From positions 35,777 through 99,776 of the forward strand of contig JAZUIF010000107.1 in the NCBI GenBank assembly GCA_045642085.1: a stretch of 64,000 bases of DNA, read 5' to 3'. This DNA is from UBA1723 sp045642085 (GTDB taxonomy: Bacteria > Bacteroidota > Bacteroidia > Bacteroidales > Paludibacteraceae). Positions 1-9,272 of this stretch are shown here, one piece after another (within the stretch, counting starts at the first letter, position 1; each line of letters starts with the position of its first letter). The position numbers and the translations under genes were made by a program. The notes under the pieces were generated by a model that did no database searches, was not told the DNA's origin, and saw nothing but the letters and a program-made list of their open reading frames with translations.

Positions 1-943
1 TGATCTCCGACAATGTCTTCTCCACCACTGCGATCTGATCCTCGAATGTTGGGTTGGAAACGTCGACCACATGCACAAGCAAATCAGCCTCTCTCACCTC
101 GTCGAGTGTGCTCTTGAAGCTCTCCACAAGATCATGAGGCAACTTACGGATGAATCCTACTGTGTCGGAAAGCAAGAATGGAAGATTGTCCACAGTCACT
201 TTTCTCACTGTAGTGTCAAGAGTGGCGAATAGTTTGTTTTCCGCAAACACTTCACTCTTGGCAAGCATATTCATGATTGTCGACTTGCCGACGTTGGTAT
301 AGCCCACAAGTGCCACACGCACCATCTTACCACGATTCTTACGTTGTGTGCTCTTCTGCTTGTCGATCTCCTTCAACTCCTCCTTCAAAAGTGAGATTCT
401 GTTGAGGATGATACGACGGTCGGCCTCAATCTGAGTTTCACCTGTACCACGCATACCGATACCTCCCTTCTGACGGTCAAGGTGTGTCCACATTCGTGTA
501 AGTCGAGGCAACATATATCTGCACTGCGCTAGCTCCACCTGTGTCTTGGCATGGGCTGTCTGGGCGCGCATAGCGAAGATATCAAGGATAAGTGTCGTAC
601 GATCGAGAATCTTGACACCAAGTTCCTTCTCGATGTTTCGCAACTGTTTTGGCGACAACTCATCGTCGAAAATCACAAGGTGGATAGAACTTTCTTCGTC
701 TTCCTCATGATCGATGATGTAGTTTCTGATCTCCTCAATCTTACCTGGACCGACGTAGGTGTTGGAGTTAGGCTGTACAAGTTTCTGCATAAAGATCTTC
801 TGCGGATAAGCACCCGCAGTCTCAGCCAAGAATGCTAACTCGTCAAGATACTCCTTAGCCTTCTGCTCCGACACTGTCTGTGTGGCAACTCCGACAAGGA
901 TAGCTCTTTCGTCGTATATTTCAGTTTTTACCTGTTCTGCCAT
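1..943 (-). CDS. hflX: GTPase HflX (partial, 3' end outside window)
   Basis: HflX is a ribosome-associated GTPase that binds the 50S subunit and splits stalled 70S ribosomes. Reading from the ATG at 943, the first 314 codons are present: the N-terminal HflX domain, a helical linker, and a G domain with G1 GYTNVGKS near residues 214-221 and G3 DTVGF near residue 260. The C-terminal roughly 90 residues lie beyond the window edge. The start codon is one base from the recA stop, so the two are very likely co-transcribed and translationally coupled. The family call is firm from the motif order. Confidence 0.93.
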   Translation of the reverse strand, partial: MAEQVKTEIYDERAILVGVATQTVSEQKAKEYLDELAFLAETAGAYPQKIFMQKLVQPNSNTYVGPGKIEEIRNYIIDHEEDEESSIHLVIFDDELSPKQLRNIEKELGVKILDRTTLILDIFAMRAQTAHAKTQVELAQCRYMLPRLTRMWTHLDRQKGGIGMRGTGETQIEADRRIILNRISLLKEELKEIDKQKSTQRKNRGKMVRVALVGYTNVGKSTIMNMLAKSEVFAENKLFATLDTTVRKVTVDNLPFLLSDTVGFIRKLPHDLVESFKSTLDEVREADLLVHVVDVSNPTFEDQIAVVEKTLSEI

Positions 944-944
944 A

Positions 945-1979
945 TTAAGCGTTTTCTTTTTCTTTGATAGCGGCACGTACAGCAGCGTCGATCTCCTCCA
1001 TCAAATCTGGATTTGCCTTAAGGAATTCCTTAGCTGCGTCGCGTCCCTGAGCGATCTTCTCGTCGTTGTAGCTGTACCATGAACCGCTCTTCTTAATGAT
1101 TCCGTACTCCACACCGTAGTCGATCAACTCACCTGTGTATGAGATTCCCTCACCGAACATGATGTCGAATGAAGCGCTACGGAAAGGAGGTGCTACCTTG
1201 TTCTTTACAATCTTCACCTTAGTGCTGTTACCGATCACCTGGTCGCCATCCTTGATAGCTGATGTACGACGGATATCGATTCTGACAGAGGCGTAGAACT
1301 TAAGTGCGTTACCACCAGTTGTTGTCTCTGGGTTACCGAACATCACACCGATCTTATCACGAAGCTGGTTGATGAAGATACATGTTGTATTTGTCTTGTC
1401 GATAGTGGCTGTAAGCTTTCTCATTGCCTGGCTCATCAAGCGAGCCTGAAGACCCATCTTAGAGTCGCCCATCTCACCTTCGATCTCAGCCTTAGGAGTA
1501 AGTGCGGCTACAGAGTCGACTACCACCAAATCCACTGCTGAAGAGCGGATCAACTGGTCGGCGATCTCAAGCGCCTGCTCACCATTGTCTGGCTGCGACA
1601 TAACAAGGTTGTTAGTGTCGACACCTAGCTTCTCTGCATAGAATCTGTCGAAAGCGTGCTCTGCGTCGATGATGGCAGCAAGACCACCTGCCTTCTGAGC
1701 CTGAGCAATAGCGTGGATGGCAAGAGTTGTCTTACCTGACGACTCAGGACCAAAGATCTCGATTATACGACCACGTGGATATCCACCTACACCAAGTGCA
1801 AGGTCAAGGCCGATTGAACCTGAAGGGATCACTGGCACGTTTGTCTGTACGTGATCTCCCATACGCATGATCGAACCTTTACCATGGTCCTTCTCTATCT
1901 TTTCCATTGCAAGCTGCAATGCCTTTAGCTTCTCTGCCGATGGAGCAATCGCTCCTGTTGTCTTTTCGTTGTCTTCCAT
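945..1979 (-). CDS. recA: Recombinase RecA
   Basis: RecA forms the ATP-dependent filament for homologous recombination and triggers LexA self-cleavage. At 344 residues it has the usual length. Walker A GPESSGKTT is at residues 77-85, the catalytic Glu is in IIDAEHAFD (E107), Walker B is LVVVDS ending near 156, and the L2 DNA-binding loop GNPETTTGGNALKFYAS follows. The acidic C-terminal tail is short. It sits 17 bp downstream of tilS and one base upstream of hflX. No LexA-type palindrome was seen upstream. Confidence 0.98.
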   Translation of the reverse strand: MEDNEKTTGAIAPSAEKLKALQLAMEKIEKDHGKGSIMRMGDHVQTNVPVIPSGSIGLDLALGVGGYPRGRIIEIFGPESSGKTTLAIHAIAQAQKAGGLAAIIDAEHAFDRFYAEKLGVDTNNLVMSQPDNGEQALEIADQLIRSSAVDLVVVDSVAALTPKAEIEGEMGDSKMGLQARLMSQAMRKLTATIDKTNTTCIFINQLRDKIGVMFGNPETTTGGNALKFYASVRIDIRRTSAIKDGDQVIGNSTKVKIVKNKVAPPFRSASFDIMFGEGISYTGELIDYGVEYGIIKKSGSWYSYNDEKIAQGRDAAKEFLKANPDLMEEIDAAVRAAIKEKENA

Positions 1980-1996
1980 TTTTTTACTGTTTTTTT

Positions 1997-3355
1997 TTAC
2001 TGTTTTAAATAACTAATTCTAAGAATTTGCTTTGTTTGTTCGTCAATTCTGAAACGGTTGTCTGTGCGATGGCCCACAACCCAAATGATGTCACCACATT
2101 TTCCATCCGTCAAAACCCACGTATTTTCTTTTTCAAATAAACTAAATTTCTGATCTACAAAAAAATCACTAAGCTTCTTTCTTCCTTTCATTCCGAATGG
2201 ACAGAAGTAATCCGCTTGTTTCCATTTCCTCAATGTGAGAGGGAAAGTAAGCTTCTTATAGTCGATGCAACAGACTGACTTATCTTTCACGATTGTGAAA
2301 TTGTTGCTGTCGAATATTTCAGCCATGAAACTGATGTTGAGGTTGAAGAAAGCTGCGACGTTGCGAATCTCATACTCCTCTTCTTCATCTTCAAACCCGT
2401 CTGCATTATCATGATGCAACTGAATAAAGAGCTTTTCTCTATCTCTCAACGCACGTATGCCAGATGTCGAATAGAATTGTTTTCCGGAAGCATTCTCCTC
2501 AAATATACATGTATATATATTGAATACTGTCGACGACGAAAAACCGTATGGTTTCAACAACTCGTATAGTACATAAATAGGTTCCGGAGCTGTGCGAATC
2601 TTTTCCAGATCTAACACATCCATGTTCGGCTGATGCTCCACAATCTCTTCACGTAACATCTCCACAAAATGCATCACAAAATTCTGCGTACGAGTGAGGT
2701 TCTCAATACTCTGAATTGTCGACGCACGGAAACTTGGATTTATGGATTCAAGTGCAGGAATGATAACATTACGCATCTTATTCCTTACATACACAACCTC
2801 ACTGTTGGTGCTGTCCTCAACATAATCCAGACCATTGTCGAAGATATAGTCGTTGATATCCATACGTGAGATGCAAAGGAACGGACGGACGACATTACCA
2901 TTTTTAGGCTTTATTCCTGTCAATCCATTCAGACCTGTGCCTCGAGTCATATTGATAAGGAATGTCTCCACAACATCATCACTATGGTGGGCAACAGCTA
3001 TATACTTGCATCCAGTCAGCTTAATCAATGACTCAAACCATTCGTAACGAAGGTCACGAGCAGCCATCTCTATGGAAAGTTTATGCTCTCTTGCGTACGT
3101 TTCGGTGTCGAAATCGATAGAGTAGAAAGGAACATCCATATCCTGGACATGCTTAGTCACAAACTCACTATCTCTATTTGATTCCTCCCCACGAAGATGG
3201 AAATTACAATGAGCCACAACAATATCATAGCCCAAACGATAAAGCACATGAAGAAGGGCAATGGAATCACGTCCACCACTCACTCCAAGAAGTATCTTGT
3301 CCTTTTTCGTAAAAAGGGACTCCTTTTCAATAAAATGCTTTACTTTCGTCTCCAT
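1997..3355 (-). CDS. tilS: tRNA(Ile)-lysidine synthase
   Basis: TilS attaches lysine to C34 of the tRNA-Ile that reads AUA, changing its codon and amino-acid identity. The PP-loop ATP-pyrophosphatase signature SGGRDS is at residues 26-31, followed by the conserved AHCNFHLRGEES stretch, AHHSDDVVETFLINMTRGTG and the RNKMRN segment. Length (452 residues) fits a full enzyme with its C-terminal tRNA-binding domains. It lies 27 bp after the T9SS cargo gene and 17 bp before recA in the same direction. Confidence 0.95.
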   Translation of the reverse strand: METKVKHFIEKESLFTKKDKILLGVSGGRDSIALLHVLYRLGYDIVVAHCNFHLRGEESNRDSEFVTKHVQDMDVPFYSIDFDTETYAREHKLSIEMAARDLRYEWFESLIKLTGCKYIAVAHHSDDVVETFLINMTRGTGLNGLTGIKPKNGNVVRPFLCISRMDINDYIFDNGLDYVEDSTNSEVVYVRNKMRNVIIPALESINPSFRASTIQSIENLTRTQNFVMHFVEMLREEIVEHQPNMDVLDLEKIRTAPEPIYVLYELLKPYGFSSSTVFNIYTCIFEENASGKQFYSTSGIRALRDREKLFIQLHHDNADGFEDEEEEYEIRNVAAFFNLNISFMAEIFDSNNFTIVKDKSVCCIDYKKLTFPLTLRKWKQADYFCPFGMKGRKKLSDFFVDQKFSLFEKENTWVLTDGKCGDIIWVVGHRTDNRFRIDEQTKQILRISYLKQ

Positions 3356-3382
3356 AGGCGAAATCTAAATAATAGATATAGT

Positions 3383-4729
3383 TTAGTCTGCTTTCCTTAC
3401 CAAGTTGACGGTACCCTTCAACTTATATTCTACACCGTCAACACCTTTTGCTTTCACAACATAATAGTATGCTCCAATTGGAGCCTCACTACCTTTGTGT
3501 GTACCGTCCCATCCGATTGTTATATCTTCTGATTCGTACATTTTCTTTCCCATTGTGTTGTAAATCCATATCTTATATTCCGCAAGAGAAGTATAAGTAG
3601 GGCGGAACTCATCATTTATTCCGTCTCCATTAGGAGTAAACACATATGGCATTTCGATATATGATGTCTTAACCTTAAATCCTGCAACAAGGGTATCCTT
3701 ACACACACTATTGTCGCATGCAAGTACTATGTAATGAGTGCCATAATCCACAATAGGCTCGTCTGTAAGCGACATGTCATTGTTGCGCACTCTATATCTG
3801 TTACGAAGTACACCAGTGGAGTCGTTATAGAAACTCCATACATAGGTTGCGTCAACTGTATCAGCAGGCGTATTGTCAACAGAACTACGCTCAAGGCTAA
3901 TTTTTAGCGGACCTGAGAACATATTGTTGACAACATTGTTTTTTGCTTCATCCATTGTGCCAAACACAAGCTCGTCATCTCCTCGCTTCTCAGTATTGTG
4001 AGGAATAGCCTCAGCGTCAATTGTAAGATGAGCAGCAGTGAATGGAAGAAGTGTATGGAACGTGTCGCTGACATACTCATACTTAGTAAGCTTATCTTTT
4101 AGCTTGAACACGGTATGTCTCTTAGGCTTACTGATAAGCAATGTCATATCATCATTTACTCCATCTACCTCAACTTCTACCTGTTTTTCCTTAATCTGGA
4201 TGCCATCAGCCTCATAATCGATATACGACAAGACAAAATTGTCCTTTATGTTTGTCGTCTCGCCTCTTGAGTTGACATATGTGTTAGGAAATTCAAGATT
4301 AGAAAACTGAACCTTCAAATTTGGATCACAAACAGGTGTCAAAGAATCATAATCACACACCTTTACAGTAGGTGTCGCCACACTTTTCTTGACATAACAC
4401 AAATAAACCTTCTCTGTGTTGCCTTCTGCATTTCCCACATTATAAGAAAGGACATAACACTTGTTTGTTCCTATCTTAAATGAGCCGTCAGTCACCTGAA
4501 CAGGATCTTTTCCCGATAAAGGAACAACGTTGATGTCTGAGATACCTTTCTCATTATCTGCAGTTAGAGTTATACTTGCACTGTCAGCTTCACCAACAAA
4601 AATCTTTTCGCCATACGACCCATCCTTGTATAATACAGTGGAATCATTGGCTGGAATTAAAGAGACTGCTGAGGCAGCAAGAGATGCCACGGCAGCGAAA
4701 ATAGTTGAGACGAAACGTCTTTTCTTCAT
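3383..4729 (-). CDS. Secreted protein with type IX sorting domain (gliding-motility-associated C-terminal type)
   Basis: This 448-residue protein has a basic N-terminus and hydrophobic signal segment (residues 1-27) and ends in a type B T9SS C-terminal domain (about 362-448) beginning VFTPNGDGIND and containing the usual IYNTMGKKMYES and GWDGTH motifs. Such domains direct cargo through the outer membrane to the cell surface. The middle (30-355) looks like beta-rich repeats with no family I can name. Its start overlaps the stop of the DUF4293 gene by one base. Substrate or binding partner is unknown. Confidence 0.88.
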   Translation of the reverse strand: MKKRRFVSTIFAAVASLAASAVSLIPANDSTVLYKDGSYGEKIFVGEADSASITLTADNEKGISDINVVPLSGKDPVQVTDGSFKIGTNKCYVLSYNVGNAEGNTEKVYLCYVKKSVATPTVKVCDYDSLTPVCDPNLKVQFSNLEFPNTYVNSRGETTNIKDNFVLSYIDYEADGIQIKEKQVEVEVDGVNDDMTLLISKPKRHTVFKLKDKLTKYEYVSDTFHTLLPFTAAHLTIDAEAIPHNTEKRGDDELVFGTMDEAKNNVVNNMFSGPLKISLERSSVDNTPADTVDATYVWSFYNDSTGVLRNRYRVRNNDMSLTDEPIVDYGTHYIVLACDNSVCKDTLVAGFKVKTSYIEMPYVFTPNGDGINDEFRPTYTSLAEYKIWIYNTMGKKMYESEDITIGWDGTHKGSEAPIGAYYYVVKAKGVDGVEYKLKGTVNLVRKAD

Positions 4730-5151
4730 TAGCGTAATCTGTTGAGGCTTCTAACCTTTGCTTCGTCTATGCCGATTGCTTTAATGGCAAGCAGATTCAT
4801 AACGACAGAGACGATAGGCAAGAAAGTAGCCCAAGTGACTGAAATATTATAGTCCATACAATCATCTAACGCCAACCACACCGCAAAAGCAATAATGTTT
4901 AGAAGGATAAGAACTGTGGCATAACCTACAACTCTCATCTGGCGTACTCGGTTGTTGAATAGAAAAATAGAACCGAATGTAAGAAGAATTGTTATGATAA
5001 GAATAGTCATAACGACTGGACAATCCATTACTGAATATTTATATACACAATCATCTCCCGCATTAAGAAATTTGATACAATCGTTAAACGACACCAATAT
5101 CAAAAATATAGTGCTGATTAACAAGTAAATAGTTTGTATTCTCTGAATCAT
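4729..5151 (-). CDS. DUF4293 four-helix membrane protein
   Basis: A 140-residue protein starting MIQRIQTIYLL, the typical opening of Bacteroidetes DUF4293 proteins. Four hydrophobic segments can be seen (about 7-22, 48-66, 75-93, 106-124) with a short polar tail. Function is unknown. It is the first gene of the run DUF4293, T9SS cargo, tilS, recA, hflX, and overlaps the next gene by one base. A well-spaced promoter lies just upstream at 5177-5207. Confidence 0.85.
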   Translation of the reverse strand: MIQRIQTIYLLISTIFLILVSFNDCIKFLNAGDDCVYKYSVMDCPVVMTILIITILLTFGSIFLFNNRVRQMRVVGYATVLILLNIIAFAVWLALDDCMDYNISVTWATFLPIVSVVMNLLAIKAIGIDEAKVRSLNRLR

Positions 5152-5176
5152 TTTTCACATAGTTTAAACTCAATAG

Positions 5177-5207
5177 CAAAAATAAAAAAAATTATAAATA
5201 AATGCAA
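5177..5207 (-). promoter_or_regulatory. Bacteroidetes sigma-ABfr-type promoter for the DUF4293-recA run
   Basis: On the minus strand a -33 TTG (5207-5205) is followed after 20 bp by the -7 element TATTTTTG (5184-5177), matching the Bacteroidetes TAnnTTTG consensus. Transcription would start near 5170, about 19 bases before the ATG at 5151. Confidence 0.65.
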
Positions 5208-5220
5208 TAAGAGAAGAATT

Positions 5221-5259
5221 TTTAAAAAGAAGCAGCCGCTGGTAATTTCACCAACGGCT
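5221..5259 (-). terminator. Rho-independent terminator after the purF-like gene
   Basis: On the minus strand AGCCGTTGGT (5259-5250) pairs with ACCAGCGGCT (5243-5234), ten base pairs including one G-U, with a six-base loop, followed by GCTTCTTTTT. It lies about 30 bp past the stop of the purF-like gene. Confidence 0.8.
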
Positions 5260-5289
5260 GTGTCTCTTAACTATTATAGTCAACTATAA

Positions 5290-6702
5290 TTACTCGTGTC
5301 CGTAGCTGCTTCCATCGAAACAGTGTGTACAAACGCACTCCTTAGGAAGTCCGATAGCTTCGATGATGTTCTCAAGAGTGTTGAACTTCAATGAATCCAT
5401 TCCCAAACGTGTGCGAATCTCATCTACCATCTTATTGTAGCGCTCTGTACCTGGAGTGATATATTCGTCGATATGAGCATCCATGTCGCCACCCTCAAGC
5501 TCTTTCACAATACGGCGAGTGATTAGCTCAAGCACCGATTTAGAAGCTGAGAAGTTGATGAATGGGCATCCGTAAAGCAACGGTGGACAGCTGATACGCA
5601 TATGAACCTGCTTTACTCCGTAATCATAAAGAACCTTTACGTTATCTCTCAACTGTGTACCACGAACGATTGAGTCGTCGCAGAACATAGCCACCTTATC
5701 TTTCAATAGAGCTCTGTTTGGCACAAGCTTCATGCTTGCCACTAGCTCACGCATCTTCTGGTTTGTAGGAGTAAACGAACGTGGCCAAGTAGGTGTGTAC
5801 TTCACGATAGCACGACGATATGGCACGTTAAGACCGTTGGAGTAACCTAGGGCATGACCGATACCTGAATCTGGAATAGCTGCCACATAGTCAGGTTTAA
5901 CATCGTCGTCCTTCGACATCAATAGTCCACTCTTTACACGGAACTCATCGACGTTGATATCTTCGTATGTTGAAGGTGGGTAACCGTAGTAGATCCACAT
6001 GAATGAGCAGATCTGCATCTTCTTCTCTGGCTTGCGTAGCTGCTCGAATCCGTCGGCTGTGATAAGGACGATCTCGCCTGGTCCGATATTGTAGACAGCC
6101 TCATAGCCAAGATTTGGATATGCCACAGTCTCGCCTGTTACAGCATAAGCACCATCCTTCTTTCCGATCACAAGTGGAAGACGTCCATATTTATCACGGG
6201 CTGCGATGATTCCTTTCTCAGTAAGAAGGAGCATTGTGCATGATCCTTTGATAGTGTTGTAGACGCGCTCGATTCCGTCAACAAAATCCTTACCTTCTGT
6301 GATAAGCATTGAGATAAGCTCTGTCTGGTTTGTGTCACCACCACTGAATTCAGCGAAATGGTGCATACGGCCAAGCAAATCACCCTCGATCTCCTTAAGA
6401 TTGTTGACTTTCGCTACAGTACACACTGCGAATCTTCCCAGGTGGCTGTTGACGATGATTGGCTGCGAATCTGTGTCGCTGATTACTCCGATTCCGGAGT
6501 TGCCGCTGAACTTTTCAAGCTCTGGCTCAAATTTTGTTCTGAAATATGTGCTTTCCAAATTGTGGATAGATCTCACGAACCCTTTTTCTGAAAGAGTCGC
6601 TAGTCCACCACGCTTAGTGCCAAGATGCGAGTTGTAATCTGTTCCATAGAACAGGTCTTTTATGCAACTCTCTTTGCCAATAGTACCAAAAATGCCACCC
6701 AT
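5290..6702 (-). CDS. PurF-like amidophosphoribosyltransferase paralogue lacking the catalytic Cys
   Basis: A 470-residue relative of glutamine PRPP amidotransferase, which makes phosphoribosylamine in the first step of purine synthesis. It has an N-terminal class II glutaminase fold and a C-terminal phosphoribosyltransferase domain with the PRPP loop FCDDSIVRGTQLRDN (340-354). It begins MGGIFG where active enzymes begin MCGIxG, so the Cys1 nucleophile of the glutaminase is a Gly. Cysteines at 232, 379, 458 and 461 have spacing like the four [4Fe-4S] ligands of Bacillus PurF. I recall related Bacteroides proteins also beginning MGG. It could use free ammonia or have another role; true PurF is not in this window. 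Confidence 0.85.
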   Translation of the reverse strand: MGGIFGTIGKESCIKDLFYGTDYNSHLGTKRGGLATLSEKGFVRSIHNLESTYFRTKFEPELEKFSGNSGIGVISDTDSQPIIVNSHLGRFAVCTVAKVNNLKEIEGDLLGRMHHFAEFSGGDTNQTELISMLITEGKDFVDGIERVYNTIKGSCTMLLLTEKGIIAARDKYGRLPLVIGKKDGAYAVTGETVAYPNLGYEAVYNIGPGEIVLITADGFEQLRKPEKKMQICSFMWIYYGYPPSTYEDINVDEFRVKSGLLMSKDDDVKPDYVAAIPDSGIGHALGYSNGLNVPYRRAIVKYTPTWPRSFTPTNQKMRELVASMKLVPNRALLKDKVAMFCDDSIVRGTQLRDNVKVLYDYGVKQVHMRISCPPLLYGCPFINFSASKSVLELITRRIVKELEGGDMDAHIDEYITPGTERYNKMVDEIRTRLGMDSLKFNTLENIIEAIGLPKECVCTHCFDGSSYGHE

Positions 6703-6733
6703 TGTTATTTTATAGTCTTTATGAAACTGTCCA

Positions 6734-6741
6734 CAAAAGTA
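6734..6741 (-). promoter_or_regulatory. -7 element upstream of the purF-like gene
   Basis: The minus strand reads TACTTTTG, a full match to TAnnTTTG, about 32 bases before the ATG at 6702. No clear -33 TTTG at 19-21 bp was found. Confidence 0.5.
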
Positions 6742-6818
6742 GTGAAAAATTAAGAAAAATCTCTTACGACATCACTTTTTTGAAGAAGACAATGTTTTTC
6801 ATTATTTAACTCAACAAG

Positions 6819-7640
6819 TTAAGGATTCCAGATTTCCACATTGGTCTTCTCTGGACCTGCCTTTTTGCCTTCTATCTTTTCGTATGTGTTTGTATTTGAT
6901 TTTTCGTTCGACTTAGAACCTCCTCCTGAACGAGGCTTACACTCGCTTTGTGTCTCAACCTTTGGTTTTGAATGGTGAGCCTTGTAACGAATTCTGTTCT
7001 TCTTCTCAAATCTGAATGGGTATGCTATCGTTAGCTGAGGCTCTACCCATGAAGAGATTCTTCTCTCTCTTTCTGCATCATTTGTGACGACTTCAACTGT
7101 CATATCTTCATTTGTGACTGTTGTCGTTTCATCTTCTACCACTTTGTGTAGATTATATTGTGGGAAGATGGCATAACCTAGAGCACATACTAGGCATTTA
7201 CCTTCACGAAGCGGTATTCGTCCTCCAAAATAGAAATCGACAAAAGGATGAATCTTGTCTTTACAGTATGCCACACCTCCTGATTGAGCAATGGTAAGAA
7301 TGTTCTTTCTTCCAAATGTCCATCGCACGTTGACTGCGGCAGGAAATGCGAAAACATCATTGAGCATATACATGGCTCCGACTTTTCCTCCCAAGAAAAA
7401 ATAGTTTGTGATCTGCGCTCCTGGAGTGGCAAACAATCCGAATGCTGGCTTTACCATTCCGGTAGAGTCGGCAAGATCAGCTGTAAGCATAAAGTCGCCA
7501 TAAAGACGGAAACCTGTTTTTTCTTTTGGCAGAGCTGTATGTTTTGAATATGATGAACGTGGATCCCTTGCCATGGACGTGCATACACAACACATCACGG
7601 CGACCAACGTCAGAATCACTCTTTTTATTATCTTCTCCAT
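6819..7640 (-). CDS. Exported protein, probable small outer-membrane beta-barrel
   Basis: No named family recognised. The 273-residue product has a signal peptide (about 1-24, ending in SMA) and a run of alternating hydrophobic and aromatic strands from about 42 to 210 (FRLYGDFMLTAD, YFFLGGKVGAMY, PFVDFYFGGRIP), which suggests an outer-membrane barrel. The last 55 residues are a Lys/Ser/Asn-rich tail. A -7 element lies upstream at 7661-7668. It is divergent from cdaA and shows no link to its neighbours. Confidence 0.7.
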   Translation of the reverse strand: MEKIIKRVILTLVAVMCCVCTSMARDPRSSYSKHTALPKEKTGFRLYGDFMLTADLADSTGMVKPAFGLFATPGAQITNYFFLGGKVGAMYMLNDVFAFPAAVNVRWTFGRKNILTIAQSGGVAYCKDKIHPFVDFYFGGRIPLREGKCLVCALGYAIFPQYNLHKVVEDETTTVTNEDMTVEVVTNDAERERRISSWVEPQLTIAYPFRFEKKNRIRYKAHHSKPKVETQSECKPRSGGGSKSNEKSNTNTYEKIEGKKAGPEKTNVEIWNP

Positions 7641-7660
7641 ACTTTGTAAGTTTCAAAATG

Positions 7661-7689
7661 CAAATATAATGGATTTTACGCACTTACAA
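7661..7689 (-). promoter_or_regulatory. Promoter for the beta-barrel gene
   Basis: The minus strand has TATATTTG at 7668-7661 (TAnnTTTG) with a TTG at 7689-7687, 18 bp further upstream. The start codon is at 7640. Confidence 0.5.
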
Positions 7690-7753
7690 TTTTTTATTTT
7701 GCATTTCGCATCCCTCATTTATAATTTAATTTCTCATTTCCCATTTTATTTTC

Positions 7754-7761
7754 TATTTTTG
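7754..7761 (+). promoter_or_regulatory. -7 element upstream of cdaA
   Basis: TATTTTTG matches TAnnTTTG and places a transcription start near 7768, about 33 bases before the cdaA ATG. No convincing -33 element. Confidence 0.5.
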
Positions 7762-7800
7762 CTGATTTTTATATTGCAATAGCAAAACAAAGAAAGAATT

Positions 7801-8568
7801 ATGGGTTCATCCTTTTTTCAGTTCGTAGATTTTTTAGATATCCTGCTTGGAGGCATCATCCTATACAAACTGTATAAGATGCTGAAAGACACGTCTGCGC
7901 TCCGCCTATTCATCGGTGTGCTAGTGGTGATCGCGGCATGGATGATCGTCAACTCTCTATTGCAGATGAAGCTGATAGGCGGTGTGCTCAACCAGATAGT
8001 CAACGTGGGTGCTATCGCCTTGATTGTTCTTTTCCAAGATGAAATCCGAAACGCTCTTACCGGTATCGGTTCGGGCAACAATTTTCTTTCTCGTCTGCTC
8101 AACACCCAGCGTGTCCAGACTATGGAGGAGAGTGATATTATGCAGATCGTTATCGCATGCAGAAACATGGCTCGCGAGAAAGTAGGTGCTCTCATAGTGA
8201 TTGAGAATGAGATGAGTTTGCAGAGTATTATTGTGACAGGTGATGAGATTTCAGCCAAAATCAATTCACGTCTTATCGAGAATATCTTCTTCAAAAATTC
8301 TCCTCTGCACGACGGAGCTATGATTATCGGCAACAAGGTAATCAAGGCTGCTGGTTGTATCCTGCCTTTGTCGCACAATATGAATGTGCCAAAGTCGTTC
8401 GGTCTACGTCACCGTGCTGCACTTGGCGTAAGTGAAAAACTTGATGTTCAGGCTATTATAGTATCAGAAGAGACTGGCAAAATCTCATATGCTGAGAATG
8501 GAACTATCATCCATGATATATCTACAAAGGAGCTTGAGTCCATACTTTCTAAATCTAAAGCCAAATGA
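7801..8568 (+). CDS. cdaA: Membrane diadenylate cyclase CdaA
   Basis: CdaA makes the second messenger c-di-AMP from two ATP, controlling osmolyte transport and cell-wall homeostasis. The 255-residue product has about three N-terminal membrane segments (12-80) and a DisA_N catalytic domain with the DGA motif (171-173) and the RHR motif in GLRHRAALG (203-205). The stop overlaps the lolD ATG by four bases, so this gene heads the cdaA-lolD-comF-dnaG run. Several genes in the window (UppS, UppP, MurI, Mre) also act in wall synthesis. Confidence 0.95.
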   Translation: MGSSFFQFVDFLDILLGGIILYKLYKMLKDTSALRLFIGVLVVIAAWMIVNSLLQMKLIGGVLNQIVNVGAIALIVLFQDEIRNALTGIGSGNNFLSRLLNTQRVQTMEESDIMQIVIACRNMAREKVGALIVIENEMSLQSIIVTGDEISAKINSRLIENIFFKNSPLHDGAMIIGNKVIKAAGCILPLSHNMNVPKSFGLRHRAALGVSEKLDVQAIIVSEETGKISYAENGTIIHDISTKELESILSKSKAK

Positions 8569-9272
8569 GTGAATTGACTAATATGAACCAGGGAGTCGAC
8601 AAAGATACCATACAGGATGTAGTATTGTCCGTCAAGGGAGTATGCAAAAGTTTCAGCAATCTCCGTGTGCTTTCGGATGTCTCGTTTGATATCCGTCGCT
8701 ACGAGTTTGTATCAATCGTCGGACCTAGTGGAGCCGGTAAGACTACCCTTTTGCAGATCATCAGCACACTTGCGTCAGCCGATTCAGGCGAGGTGAATAT
8801 TCTTGGCAAAGACACTTCTCGACTTTCTCACGAGGAAGTCTGCAAACTTCGCAATCGCGACCTTGGTTTCGTGTTCCAGTTTCACCAGCTTCTACCCGAA
8901 TTCACAGCTCTTGAGAATGTGATGGTCCCTGCCCTTATTGCTGGACGCGATGAGGCTGAATGCAAACAGGAGGCAATGACACTGCTTACACGCCTTGGTC
9001 TTGCTGAGAGAGCATCACATCATCCGAATGAGCTTTCCGGAGGAGAGAAGCAGAGAGTGGCTGTGGCAAGAGCCTTAATCAACAAGCCTCAGATTCTGTT
9101 TGCCGACGAGCCGACAGGTAGCCTCGACAGCCAGAACAGAGATGAGTTGCAGAAACTGTTCCTTGACCTTCGCAAAGAGTTTGGCTTGACAGTGATTGTC
9201 GTCACTCATGATATGACTCTTGCTCAGCAGAGCGACAGAGTAATAGAGATGAAAGATGGAAAAATTATCTAA
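8565..9272 (+). CDS. lolD: LolD-like ABC transporter ATPase
   Basis: An ATPase of the LolD/MacB type; LolD powers release of lipoproteins from the inner membrane for delivery by LolA. Walker A GPSGAGKTT is at 53-61, then FQFHQLLPEF, the signature LSGGEKQRVAVARAL, Walker B ILFADEPTGSLD and the switch His in VTHD. The N-terminal 18 residues are extra, so translation may start at the second Met (MNQGVDK). It overlaps cdaA by 4 bp and comF by 17 bp. The membrane partner is not nearby, so the substrate is inferred from the family only. Confidence 0.85.
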   Translation: MSELTNMNQGVDKDTIQDVVLSVKGVCKSFSNLRVLSDVSFDIRRYEFVSIVGPSGAGKTTLLQIISTLASADSGEVNILGKDTSRLSHEEVCKLRNRDLGFVFQFHQLLPEFTALENVMVPALIAGRDEAECKQEAMTLLTRLGLAERASHHPNELSGGEKQRVAVARALINKPQILFADEPTGSLDSQNRDELQKLFLDLRKEFGLTVIVVTHDMTLAQQSDRVIEMKDGKII

